Source: Geothrix sp. PMB-07 (GTDB taxonomy: Bacteria; Acidobacteriota; Holophagae; Holophagales; Holophagaceae). Taken from it: DNA of 64,000 bases. Positions 34,245-42,948 of the stretch are shown piece after piece. The stretch lies in the NCBI RefSeq assembly GCF_030758935.1, contig NZ_CP132333.1, positions 3,844,992-3,908,991 of the forward strand. The letters are read 5' to 3'. How positions within the stretch are numbered: the first letter of the stretch is position 1; each line of letters opens with the position of its first letter. The position numbers and the translations under genes were made by a program. The notes below the pieces were generated by a model that saw only the letters and a list, made by a program, of their open reading frames with translations, did no database searches and had not been told where the DNA came from.

Positions 34245-37200
34245 TCAGAAGGACCGGGCTGAGCCGCTACAGCCATGGGGCAGCCGTACGCAGAAGGTCG
34301 TGCCGCGACCGGGTTCGCTTTCAGCCCATACTTCGCCGCCCATGCTCTCCGTGAGCCGCTTGACGATGGAAAGCCCCAGGCCCACCGAGCTTTCCCCGCC
34401 AGTGGGGCGCGCACTGAGACGCGCATAGGTCTGGAAGAGCTGCGCCTGATCCTCTGCCGTGAGCCCCGGGCCCTCGTCTTGAACCCGGAACACGGAATGC
34501 CCCGGTTCTTCGGCGCGCGTGATCAGGATGCGGGAGCCCGCGGGGGAATATTTCACGGCGTTGCTGATGAGGTTGTCCATCACCCGCTCGAAGTGCCGGG
34601 CGTCGCCCCGGACCATCTGCCCGGACGCTCCGAGCCGACATTCCAGGTCAATGCTCTTCCGCTGGGCATGGGTGGAGTGGGCTTTGCATGCGGATTCGAT
34701 GGCGGGGATGGGATCCAGACTGTCCAGGTTCGGCAGGTCCGCCGTGTCGGTCTCGATGGCGTTGACATCCAGCAGACCCTGGATGAGTTCCAGCATCCGG
34801 CGGCCCTGGGCCCGCACCTGCGCCGAGAAATGGAGGGCCTTCTCCTGGCTGGGTTCTTCGTCCATGAGCTCACAGGCCAGGAGGATGCCGGTGAGCGGAT
34901 TCCGCAAGTCATGGGCCGCCACGCCAAGGATGCGGTTCTTTTCATCGTTGAGCCGGTACAAGCGGTCATTGACCCGCTGCAGCTCCGAGGTGCGGCTGGC
35001 CACCAGGGATTTCAGCACCCTTTTCTGGCGCTGCAGCCTCAACGTGTAGGCGTACCCCAAGCCTGCGAGACTGCCGGCGCCAAGCACCGCCCAGGCCAGG
35101 TAGGCCCAGAGGGTGCGATACCAGGGCGCCAGCACCCGAATTCGGAACTGGGCTTCCTGGCCGAGCATTCCGTACAGATTCCGGGCCCTCACCCGGAACC
35201 GGTAATGGCCCACGGGAAGGTTCGTGTACTCCTTGAACGTGCCAGACGACCACTCGCTCCAGTCCTTATCAAAGCCTTCGAGCAGCACCTGGAACCGGGT
35301 GGTGCCGGGCCGCTCGAAAAAAGTGGCCGAATAATCGAAAGAGAGACCGTTATCGCGGAAGGGCAGTTCCAGCCATTCGCTGCTGTCAGGCCCACTTCGA
35401 AACGCTGTCCGCTGATGCCGAAGGGTCGGATTCTCCTGCCCATGAGCCCCCTCGAAGAGCAGGCGCTTGTCCTTTGAAATCACTTTCCGGATGAGCACCT
35501 GGAAGGGAACTTGATAGTCCTTCCATGCCCGAGGGTCCACCCGCTGAACCGTGCTGCCGGTGATCCAGAAGGCGCCATCGGGATGCACGTACACCCGATC
35601 CGTCGCCGTGGAGAGCCCCTCGAAGGGGCGGGTGACCGCGCTGAAGCCACCCTTTTTTTCGGGCACCGCCCAGACCACGCCGTTCTCGGTGTTGAAGAGG
35701 TACCCGGCATGGCCATCGCTGGTCATGCCGTACAACTCGCGGTGCGGTTCATCTAGAACCGGGCCGATCACGGGATCCGGAACGAACCGGGTGACTTCGG
35801 ATGCCGCGCCTTCAGCCTTCTGCCTTTCCGCACGGAAGAGCCCCATGGGTGTGAGGGCGTATAGGACTCCGTCCAGATAGGCCGTTCGCAGCCCCGTGTT
35901 CCCGGGCAATCCATCCGCCGGGCCAAAGATCTGGATCGTGGCTTCGGTGGGATGGCTGCCCTGGAAGCGAAGCCGCAACAGGCCGTGGACCAGGGTGCTC
36001 AGCCAGAGGTCACCATTGGCATCCTCGGTGATGCGGTAGATGGAATCCCTGATTTCGGGGAAGGCGCCCTGGCGCCGCCACTGGCCGCCTTCCCTGCCGA
36101 ACACCTCCAGGCCTGACTGCGAACCCATGAAGAGTCGGCCCGGCCACCGGCGGGAGGTGCCCAGACAGAGGCCTCCCCCGGAAGATCCGGCAATCCGCAC
36201 GGCGGCCTCGCCCTGAATGCGCTGCAGCCCCCGGGCGCTGGCCGCCAGCAGATCTCCCTCCACTTCCAGAAACTGCCAAACCTGGTTGGGGCCGTTCTTC
36301 ACCTCCTCGAAGCGCGGCCGGTTCTCCTTGAAGCTGAACCGATAGGGCCGCTCGATGAACAGGCCCTGGAAGGTGCCCACGTACAGGCGTCCCTGGTGAA
36401 ATTGCACCGAAAGGGGCAACCCCTCGATGCCGTTCCGGCTGTCGAACACGGACTGCGGGACACTCAGCTCCACATGGGAAAGGCCCTTGGCCGTCGTGAC
36501 CCACAGATCCTCAGAGGCATCTACCCAGAGGCCATTGACGGTGTTGTCCACCAGGCCCACATCCGTGTTGAGGGCCCGGATGATCCTGCCGCTGCGGTCC
36601 ATGATGAGCACACCAGCTTTCCGCAGTCCCAGTGCGAAAGCCTGGGACCCGATGGGAGCGAGCCTGTACAACTGGCCTTGGGTTTCTTTCACCAGGTCAT
36701 CGGCTTCCGTGGGAAAGGCCTTCACCAGGCCCTTGGCGGGGTAATCGGGCTGGTATTTGCGAGCCGTCTCACTCCATAACGGGGCCAGATCGACCCGGCG
36801 GAACCCTCCGGAGAGGCGACCCACCAGCAATTCATGGGGGCCGAAGGGGGCCAGGACGAGACGCTGACCATCCACAAGGCCTGCCAAGGCAGGAATGGGC
36901 ACCACCTCATCGCCGTCGACCAGGCAAACACCCTTCGTCTGATCGAGGTAGAACAAGGTGCCATTCAACACACAGGCCTGGGAGGGGGCCAGGGCCCCGG
37001 GCACACCTGTGATGCGGCCCCCCTTCAACCGGAAAAACCGTTGGCGGGTGAGGAAATAGATGCCGTCGGCACAGCTCTCCACCTGCCAGACATCGCTGAA
37101 GAAGGCTTCCGAAGCGGGGAGGTCGCCTTTCAACGACACCGCTGCGACCTTACCGGCCGGGGATACCGCCAGGTAGCCGAAATCTCCCACTGCGCCGTAG

Positions 37201-37484
37201 TAGATGGTCCCATCCGGCCCCAGGGCCAGGGCCCGCACCGCGGCAGCTCCGGGAACCGCCACCATTTGCCAGTGCTGGCCATCGTATTCGACGATCCCCA
37301 TGGTGTTGCCGAAATACATCACGCCACGACGGTCCTGCACCGCCGCCCAGTTTTGGTTGTGCGCCTTGTACTGATCGGGCCCGTAGCTGGTCGTCACCGG
37401 GGAACCAAGATAGGGAGACTGGGCCAGGGCCAAAGCCCCCAAACCCCAGATCAGCCACCCCACGATCAGGCCCTTAGCGAGCAC
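34245..37484 (-). CDS. Two-component sensor kinase with propeller-type periplasmic domain and Y_Y_Y domain
   Basis: The product has about 1079 residues. After an N-terminal signal/anchor (LIVGWLIWGLGALALAQ) comes a long WD/propeller-like region (about 30-690) with repeats such as GPDGTIYYGAVGDFGYL and DGAFWITGS. A Y_Y_Y domain (FDKDWSEWSSGTFKEYTNLPVGHYRFRVRARNLYG), one membrane helix (LWAYLAWAVLGAGSLAGLGYAY), a HisKA domain with H858 (VAAHDLRNPLTG) and a HATPase_c domain with VQDEGPGL and GLGLSIVKRL follow. No receiver domain or response regulator is adjacent, so its partner is elsewhere. GTG 37484 (AGGGG 6 bases upstream) is preferred to an ATG at 37595, which would nearly abut the divergent lipase start. 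Confidence 0.88.
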   Translation of the reverse strand: MLAKGLIVGWLIWGLGALALAQSPYLGSPVTTSYGPDQYKAHNQNWAAVQDRRGVMYFGNTMGIVEYDGQHWQMVAVPGAAAVRALALGPDGTIYYGAVGDFGYLAVSPAGKVAAVSLKGDLPASEAFFSDVWQVESCADGIYFLTRQRFFRLKGGRITGVPGALAPSQACVLNGTLFYLDQTKGVCLVDGDEVVPIPALAGLVDGQRLVLAPFGPHELLVGRLSGGFRRVDLAPLWSETARKYQPDYPAKGLVKAFPTEADDLVKETQGQLYRLAPIGSQAFALGLRKAGVLIMDRSGRIIRALNTDVGLVDNTVNGLWVDASEDLWVTTAKGLSHVELSVPQSVFDSRNGIEGLPLSVQFHQGRLYVGTFQGLFIERPYRFSFKENRPRFEEVKNGPNQVWQFLEVEGDLLAASARGLQRIQGEAAVRIAGSSGGGLCLGTSRRWPGRLFMGSQSGLEVFGREGGQWRRQGAFPEIRDSIYRITEDANGDLWLSTLVHGLLRLRFQGSHPTEATIQIFGPADGLPGNTGLRTAYLDGVLYALTPMGLFRAERQKAEGAASEVTRFVPDPVIGPVLDEPHRELYGMTSDGHAGYLFNTENGVVWAVPEKKGGFSAVTRPFEGLSTATDRVYVHPDGAFWITGSTVQRVDPRAWKDYQVPFQVLIRKVISKDKRLLFEGAHGQENPTLRHQRTAFRSGPDSSEWLELPFRDNGLSFDYSATFFERPGTTRFQVLLEGFDKDWSEWSSGTFKEYTNLPVGHYRFRVRARNLYGMLGQEAQFRIRVLAPWYRTLWAYLAWAVLGAGSLAGLGYAYTLRLQRQKRVLKSLVASRTSELQRVNDRLYRLNDEKNRILGVAAHDLRNPLTGILLACELMDEEPSQEKALHFSAQVRAQGRRMLELIQGLLDVNAIETDTADLPNLDSLDPIPAIESACKAHSTHAQRKSIDLECRLGASGQMVRGDARHFERVMDNLISNAVKYSPAGSRILITRAEEPGHSVFRVQDEGPGLTAEDQAQLFQTYARLSARPTGGESSVGLGLSIVKRLTESMGGEVWAESEPGRGTTFCVRLPHGCSGSARSF

Positions 37485-37609
37485 GCTTGACCCCTGAAAT
37501 CCACAGGAGGTTATCGTCAAAGGGAGGCCTTTACCTGATTGCAGGGCCCTGACCCTGGGTCCGAAGGGTTCTCCGACAGGCTTTCGGATCCCCACGCTAT
37601 TCTGGTCGG

Positions 37610-38590
37610 ATGCCTGGTTTCATCCCTGTGATCCCCGCCGATCTGGAGCCCACCGTCCGTGGGGTCCTGACCGGCCATGGGGGGGTGCCTCTCGCCTGGG
37701 CCCGTTGGGAACACCCCCAGCCCAAGGGCCGGGTGGTGATCTCCCATGGCTACGGCGAACACGGTGAGCGCTACCGTCACACCGCCCATTGGTTGCATGA
37801 CCTGGGCTGGTCCGTTTCCAGCATGGATCACCGGGGCTTCGGCCGTTCCGGCGGCATCCGGGGCGATGCGGTGGGCATCCGGGCTTTCGTGGACGACTTC
37901 GCCCTCTTTCTGCGCCAAGAGCGCCGCTACGATGCCGAGCGCACCGGAGCCCAGCCCCGGGTGGTGGACGGGGTGCCCATGCCCCCCTTGCCAGTTTGCC
38001 CTCAAGTTGTTCTTGGCCATAGCTTTGGCGGCTTGGTGGCCCTGCTCACCCTGCTCTGGCACGCTGACACCCTGGATGGCCTCATCCTGTCGGCCCCGGC
38101 CGTGGCGGTGCTGTCCAATTCACGGCTGCTGGTGATCCTTTCCCGGCTCCTGCGCTGGTTCATGCCCCACCGCCCCGTCCATCTCCACGGAGACAAGAGC
38201 CAGGTTTGTTCGGATCCCGTCATCGTGCAGCGGTACGAGGCGGATCCGCTCTGCCACCGCTGGGCCACTGCCGCCTTCGGGGCAGCTCTGGATGAAGGCC
38301 GGGCCGAGGTCCTGCCCCTGGGTCACGAGTTGGACCGTCCCATCCTGCTCTTGGAATCCGGCCATGACACCGTGGTCGATCCCGATGGCGCCGAAGCGCT
38401 TTGGTCCGCGGTGCGGCCAGGCATCTTGGAACGCCACCGCCTTCCGGCCTTCTTCCATGAGATCTTCCACGACCGCCTTCGGGACCAAGCCCAGGCCCTT
38501 ACCGAGCCATGGCTTGAGAGACTTGCCCAGGCCTGGAACCCTTCGTACCGTCCCGCCATGTCTATAGTGCTGTCTCCGGAGCCCGCATGA
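37610..38590 (+). CDS. Alpha/beta hydrolase, monoacylglycerol-lipase-like
   Basis: The 326-residue hydrolase shows ISHGYGEHGERYRHTAHWL (oxyanion region), SSMDHRGFGRSGG, the nucleophile elbow GHSFGG, the acid in LESGHDTVVDP and the catalytic His in FHEIFHD. This layout is that of bacterial monoglyceride lipases/lysophospholipases. No signal peptide is seen, so it is cytoplasmic or peripheral. TATTCT at 37598-37603 ends 7 bases before the ATG and there is no Shine-Dalgarno, suggesting a leaderless start. Its stop overlaps the bamD-like start (ATGA). Confidence 0.88.
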   Translation: MPGFIPVIPADLEPTVRGVLTGHGGVPLAWARWEHPQPKGRVVISHGYGEHGERYRHTAHWLHDLGWSVSSMDHRGFGRSGGIRGDAVGIRAFVDDFALFLRQERRYDAERTGAQPRVVDGVPMPPLPVCPQVVLGHSFGGLVALLTLLWHADTLDGLILSAPAVAVLSNSRLLVILSRLLRWFMPHRPVHLHGDKSQVCSDPVIVQRYEADPLCHRWATAAFGAALDEGRAEVLPLGHELDRPILLLESGHDTVVDPDGAEALWSAVRPGILERHRLPAFFHEIFHDRLRDQAQALTEPWLERLAQAWNPSYRPAMSIVLSPEPA

Positions 38591-39516
38591 AGCGCACCCT
38601 CACCGCCTTCGCCCTCACCGCCATCCTGGCGGGCCTGGGTCTGGGCTGCCGCAAACCGAAGACAGTGGATACCGGCGTCACTGCCGCAGAATTGATGGCC
38701 ACCGCCGATAAACAGATGAAGCTTGGCAAGTTCAACGATGCCCGGACGGCTCTGCGCCAACTGGAGCAGTACCTGCCCGGATCCGCCGAGTTCCCCAAGG
38801 CCAAGCTGATGCTGGGCGACAGCTTCTTCTTCCAGGGCAGTCCCAGCTTCCCGGAAGCGGAAGTCGAGTACTCCAGCTTCCTGAATTATTTCCCACGCCA
38901 TGAGGCGCGGGATTACGCCATGTACCATCGCGCCTTGTGCCACTTTTCCTCCATCGAAAGCGCCGAGCGCGATCAGGCGGAAACCCGGAAGGCCCTCGAC
39001 GGTTTCCAGCAGCTGCTGGCGGAATCACCGGGCAGCCCCTATGCCGCGGAGGCCAAGGCCAAGATCCTGCAGTGCTGGCGGCGCCTCGCGGAGCATGAGC
39101 TCATCGTGAGCATCTTCTACGTGAACGTGTACTACTATCCCGGCGCCGAGCGCCGTCTGAAGAACCTGCTGGATACCTACCCGGACTATGTGGACAGGGA
39201 ACGGGCCTATTACTACCTGGGCGAGGCCATGCGGCAGCGCCTGCTGTCCGGGGAAGAGATCGTCCAGTTCGGGAAGGATTTCCTGGCCAAGACCAAGAAG
39301 GGCGAATTCAAGGATCTCAGCAAAGAAGAGATCGCCCAGTACAACAAGGAACTCCAGGCCTACGGTGCCGACCGCGTCAAGGATTTCCGCGCCGAGGCCA
39401 AGAACTACTACCAGAAGCTGGTGGAAAGCTACCCGGGTTCCGAATGGGCCCGCCGAGCTGCGGATCGCCTCATCACCATGGGCACCAGCGGCGTGAAAGA
39501 AGAACTCGATAGTTGA
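38587..39516 (+). CDS. bamD: BamD-like outer-membrane assembly lipoprotein
   Basis: The 309-residue protein has a lipoprotein signal (LAGLGLGC, then RK) and TPR-like helical pairs: AAELMATADKQMKLGKFNDARTALRQLEQYLPGSAEFPKAKLMLGDSFF, EVEYSSFLNYFPRHEARDYAMYHRALCHF and a C-terminal AKNYYQKLVESYPGSEWARRAADRL. This is the BamD/YfiO pattern; BamD partners BamA to insert beta-barrels. It is somewhat longer than E. coli BamD (245) owing to an insert near 230-280. The start overlaps the lipase stop by ATGA. Confidence 0.83.
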   Translation: MKRTLTAFALTAILAGLGLGCRKPKTVDTGVTAAELMATADKQMKLGKFNDARTALRQLEQYLPGSAEFPKAKLMLGDSFFFQGSPSFPEAEVEYSSFLNYFPRHEARDYAMYHRALCHFSSIESAERDQAETRKALDGFQQLLAESPGSPYAAEAKAKILQCWRRLAEHELIVSIFYVNVYYYPGAERRLKNLLDTYPDYVDRERAYYYLGEAMRQRLLSGEEIVQFGKDFLAKTKKGEFKDLSKEEIAQYNKELQAYGADRVKDFRAEAKNYYQKLVESYPGSEWARRAADRLITMGTSGVKEELDS

Positions 39517-39634
39517 TGTTGTCCTGGGGAATCGTGCCGTCCGGGGGTGCCCCGCTGCGCGAATACCCCCGGGCCCCCACTCGATGGGCTGACCTAGCCC
39601 GCCCTTCAAGCCTGCCACCTTTGACGGAGGCGCC

Positions 39635-40624
39635 ATGGAGCTCAGCAGCCTCGGCCTCGGCACCTACCTTGGCGCGGCCTCGGACGTCGCTGATGCGGCC
39701 TACGCAGAGGCCGCCAGGGCCTTCGCCGAGGCAGGCGGCACCGTCTTCGATACTGCCGCGAACTACCGGGGCGGCCGCTCTGAGCGCGCCCTGGGCCTGG
39801 CCTTCAAGGGCCTTCCCCGCGGTTCGTTCTTCGTATCCACCAAGGCCGGCTACCTGCCCATGCCCGAGGCTCACCCCGAGGAGGGCCCTCGCGCCTGGTT
39901 CCACCGCGTACTAGAGGCGCCCGGCATCCTATCCGTGGAGGATCTGGTGGATGGCTGCCATGCCATGACACCTCGCTACCTGGCCCACCAGCTGGACATC
40001 AGCCGGGAGGCCCTGGGGATTGAAACCCTCGACCTGTTCCACCTCCACAATCCCGAGCAACAGCTGGCCCATCTCGGCGTCCGGCCCTTCTACGCCATGA
40101 TCACCCGGGCCTTCGAGGCCTGCGAGGGCTTCGTCGCGGCCGGGAAGATCCGGGCCTACGGCGTGGCCACCTGGAACGGCTTCCGCGTACCGCCCGGGCA
40201 GGAGGGCCACCTGAGCCTGGCTCGACTGCTGGAAGCCGCCGAATCTGCGGGAGGCAAGAACCATCACTTCCGCTGGATCCAATTGCCCCTGAACCTGGCC
40301 ATGCCCGAAGCCTTCCTGGCCCCGACCCAACTCCTGGGTGGTACCGCCATGACAGCGCTGGCGGCGGCCCAGGCCAGCGGCTTATCGGTGCAAACTTCCG
40401 CGTCCATCATGCAGGCCCGCATCCTGCGGCAACTGCCCGAAGGCTTCGCCGAAGCCATGGGCCTGCAAACACCCGCCCAGGCCGCTCTGCAGTTCACCCG
40501 CTCCTGCCCAGGTGTGACCACGGCCCTCTGCGGCATGGGCCGGGTCGCGCACGTGGCTGAGAACGTGGCCGTCATGGGCCTCCCGAAGCTTGATCCCGTG
40601 GCCCTGGAAAGCCTCTTCAGATGA
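39635..40624 (+). CDS. Aldo/keto reductase family protein
   Basis: The 329-residue TIM-barrel oxidoreductase has the AKR tetrad: Asp in VFDTAANYRGGRSE, Tyr in ANYRGG, Lys in STKAGY and His in LFHLHNPEQ, plus a late NADPH-binding QAALQFTRSCPGVTTALCGM. The substrate is unknown. A conserved insert (LDISREALGIETLDLFHLHNPE) is like that of the YdhF/L-fucose dehydrogenase group. GGAGG precedes the ATG. Its stop overlaps the ThiE-like start (ATGA), so the two are translated together. Confidence 0.87.
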   Translation: MELSSLGLGTYLGAASDVADAAYAEAARAFAEAGGTVFDTAANYRGGRSERALGLAFKGLPRGSFFVSTKAGYLPMPEAHPEEGPRAWFHRVLEAPGILSVEDLVDGCHAMTPRYLAHQLDISREALGIETLDLFHLHNPEQQLAHLGVRPFYAMITRAFEACEGFVAAGKIRAYGVATWNGFRVPPGQEGHLSLARLLEAAESAGGKNHHFRWIQLPLNLAMPEAFLAPTQLLGGTAMTALAAAQASGLSVQTSASIMQARILRQLPEGFAEAMGLQTPAQAALQFTRSCPGVTTALCGMGRVAHVAENVAVMGLPKLDPVALESLFR

Positions 40625-41172
40625 TCCTTCTGGCCATCACCCCGGGGCTGGGGTTTCAACCTCAGGCGTGGCAAAGGGTGCTCCGCAGCGGCATCCACGG
40701 CTTCCTCATTCGCGAGAAAAGCATGCCCGCGCGGCATCTGCTGGAGACGGCCCGCTGGTGCCAGGATGTGGCGCCTGACGTCAGGTTATGGGTGGCTGGC
40801 CGCCTTGATGTGGCCCTGGTAGCGGGCTGTGGTCTGCACGCGCCGGAAGCTCATCCGGACCTGCCCCCTGGTCTGGTGCCGCTATCGCGCCCCCTGCATG
40901 CAGAGGATCAATGGCCCGGCCGGGCCTCGGCGGACCAGCTGCTGATCTCTCCCATCTTTGCCAGCCCGGGCAAGGGTGCGCCCTGGGGCCCGGAACGGTT
41001 GCATCGTTTCCTGGATGGGCTGCCCGCAGGCGGGCCGCAACTCCTGGCCTTGGGCGGGGTGGAGCCGGGGAGTGCGATGACCATGCGACATCCACGGTTG
41101 GCGGGCATCGCCGCCATCCGGCCCTTTTGGGGCGAGGATCCTGCCGGAGCTGTGGCGCGCTTCCTCGCGTGA
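40621..41172 (+). CDS. Thiamine-phosphate-synthase-like (ThiE/TenI) protein, divergent
   Basis: The 183-residue TIM-barrel-like protein has ITPGLGFQPQAWQRVLRSGIHGFLIREKSMPARHLLETARW, ISPIFASPGKG and LLALGGVEPGSAMTMRHPRLAGIAAIRPFW. These match the ThiE/TenI layout (ALSP-FxTxSKxG, then a GGI phosphate-binding loop). It is shorter and lacks the usual LHLGQ/D-rich pyrophosphate site, so it may be a TenI-like isomerase or a divergent enzyme. No other thi gene is adjacent. It is coupled to the aldo/keto reductase gene by ATGA. Confidence 0.65.
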   Translation: MILLAITPGLGFQPQAWQRVLRSGIHGFLIREKSMPARHLLETARWCQDVAPDVRLWVAGRLDVALVAGCGLHAPEAHPDLPPGLVPLSRPLHAEDQWPGRASADQLLISPIFASPGKGAPWGPERLHRFLDGLPAGGPQLLALGGVEPGSAMTMRHPRLAGIAAIRPFWGEDPAGAVARFLA

Positions 41173-41191
41173 AGCAGGTATTCTTCTCCGC

Positions 41192-42616
41192 ATGTTCCGA
41201 GACTTGAGAGAGAAGGTGAGCGCTCCGCGCCGCCTGGCCGCCTGGGTGCTGCTGGGCGTGCTGTTGGTGGCAGCTGCTTTCGTATTGCCCCGAGTGACGG
41301 ATCACCCTGCCGCGCAGCGGACTGCGGATGTGATCCTCTGGTCCCTGGTGGCCTATGGCGCCATCCGCGTCATCTCCTTTCTGCTGCTCGATCCGCTCCT
41401 GAGCCATCGCCAGACCGCCACGCCCGGCTTCGCCCGGGATCTCCTGGTGGTGGCGCTCTACCTGGTGGCCGCAGGCGGCATCCTGCGCCATGCCCTGCAG
41501 GTGAGCCTGGGCCAGCTGCTGGGCACCGGCGCCATCGCGGCGGCAGTGGTGGGCCTCAGCCTTCAGGAGGTGCTGGGCAACCTCTTCGCGGGCATCTCCC
41601 TGCATCTCGATCCAGCTTTTCGGGAAGGGGACTGGCTGGAGATCACGGGCAACCTGCGGGGTGGCCCAGGCCGAGAAACCCTCATCGGACAGGTGGAGGC
41701 CATGACCTGGCGCACGGTGCAGCTGCGCACCGAGAACGGCGACACGGACATCTTCCCGAACCGCGTCATGGCCCAGGCCGTGGTGACCAACCTCTATGTG
41801 CCCTCCGGCCTGCACCGCCGAACGGCCAAAGTGATCGTCGAACCCAGGCCCGACCTGCATGTGGCCCTTGAAAAGCTCAGCCGGGCCCTGGCCGGGTTGC
41901 CCCATCATTCCCACCACCGCCCTGAAGTGGTGGTGCACAGCAGTGACATGGGCGGCGCCGTATTGGAGATGCGTTTCTGGGCCCTGGGCTTCCGCCATGG
42001 CCGCCAGGCCACCTTCCAGGCCACCCGCCTGGCGGCGACCGTCCTGTCTCGGGAGGGTTTCCGGTTCATGGGGCCCCACGGCCCCACCCCGCTGCCACCC
42101 GTCGACGAACCCGTTCCAGGCCCCACGCTCATGGGCGAACTCATCCAGAACCTGGGCCTGCCCAGCCACTGGATGGAAGACCTGCGCCCTCATCTGCGCC
42201 TGCGCCCGGTGGCCCCAGGCGAAGCCGTCATTCGAGAGGGAGATCCGGGCAACTCGCTCTTCGCCGTGCACCGGGGCACCCTGCAGGTGGTTCACCCGGA
42301 AGAACGGCTGGAGCCGTACACGGGCATCTACTGGAAGGCCGTGGCGGACCTGGGGCCCGGCCAGTGGTTCGGGGAGGCCAGCCTCCTGACGGGCGCGCCT
42401 CGCAATGCCACGGTGGTGGCCCTCACCGAGGCCGCCATCCTCGAATTGCCCAAGGAGGCCTTCGACCATTCGCTGCGCCGGGAGCCAGAACTGTTGGAAC
42501 AACTGATAGATCTCATGGACCGGCGGGAACGGGAAACCACCGCAGCGGTTCCACCCAAAGAAGGCCGTCGAAACCAATGGACCCGACAGATCCGAGCGTG
42601 GTTCGGCCTGGATTGA
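41192..42616 (+). CDS. MscS-type mechanosensitive channel with C-terminal cyclic-nucleotide-binding domain
   Basis: The 474-residue protein has three to four N-terminal membrane helices and the MscS pore helix (LLGTGAIAAAVVGLSLQEVLGNLFAGISL). The beta-domain with DIFPNRVMAQAVVTNL follows, and from about residue 335 a cNMP fold (EAVIREGDPGNSLFAVHRGTLQVV...GPGQWFGEASLLTGAPRNATVVAL) with the phosphate-binding cassette FGEASLLTGAPRNA. Cyclic nucleotide may therefore tune gating, as in the bCNG group of MscS channels. No Shine-Dalgarno; TATTCT (41179-41184) ends 8 bases before the ATG. Confidence 0.9.
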   Translation: MFRDLREKVSAPRRLAAWVLLGVLLVAAAFVLPRVTDHPAAQRTADVILWSLVAYGAIRVISFLLLDPLLSHRQTATPGFARDLLVVALYLVAAGGILRHALQVSLGQLLGTGAIAAAVVGLSLQEVLGNLFAGISLHLDPAFREGDWLEITGNLRGGPGRETLIGQVEAMTWRTVQLRTENGDTDIFPNRVMAQAVVTNLYVPSGLHRRTAKVIVEPRPDLHVALEKLSRALAGLPHHSHHRPEVVVHSSDMGGAVLEMRFWALGFRHGRQATFQATRLAATVLSREGFRFMGPHGPTPLPPVDEPVPGPTLMGELIQNLGLPSHWMEDLRPHLRLRPVAPGEAVIREGDPGNSLFAVHRGTLQVVHPEERLEPYTGIYWKAVADLGPGQWFGEASLLTGAPRNATVVALTEAAILELPKEAFDHSLRREPELLEQLIDLMDRRERETTAAVPPKEGRRNQWTRQIRAWFGLD

Positions 42617-42685
42617 ACTTGACAGCGACTTGGCCGATCCGTGCAGGAAGGGCCCAGGCTATCCTGGGGAGGGAGGGGAGACGTC

Positions 42686-42946
42686 ATGGACTTGCCAGAG
42701 CACTTGCACCACCTGGTGAGCGAACTGGGCGATTCTCTGCTGAAGGCCCTGGCCGAAGATGACCATTGCCGTGACCTGGCCTTTCAGATTCAGGCCAAGG
42801 GCTACGGCCTGATGCTGATTCTCGAAGCCTCACCCACCAGCCTCGCCGCCCGCGATCCCTTCGATTCGGATGATACCGATCCGCAGCCGCCCTTCTCCGA
42901 AGACGACATGCGCTTGATGAAATCCTTCAAGATCAAGATGGACTGA
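42686..42946 (+). CDS. Small acidic hypothetical protein
   Basis: The 86-residue protein begins MDLPEHLHHLVSELGDSLLKALAEDDHCRDLAFQIQ, has a central strand (GYGLMLILEAS), an acidic linker (DPFDSDDTDPQPP) and ends FSEDDMRLMKSFKIKMD. I recognise no family. GGGGAG sits properly before the ATG, and rlmN starts 3 bp after its stop, so it is likely translated and co-transcribed with rlmN. No membrane segment or signal is seen. Confidence 0.68.
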   Translation: MDLPEHLHHLVSELGDSLLKALAEDDHCRDLAFQIQAKGYGLMLILEASPTSLAARDPFDSDDTDPQPPFSEDDMRLMKSFKIKMD

Positions 42947-42948
42947 GA

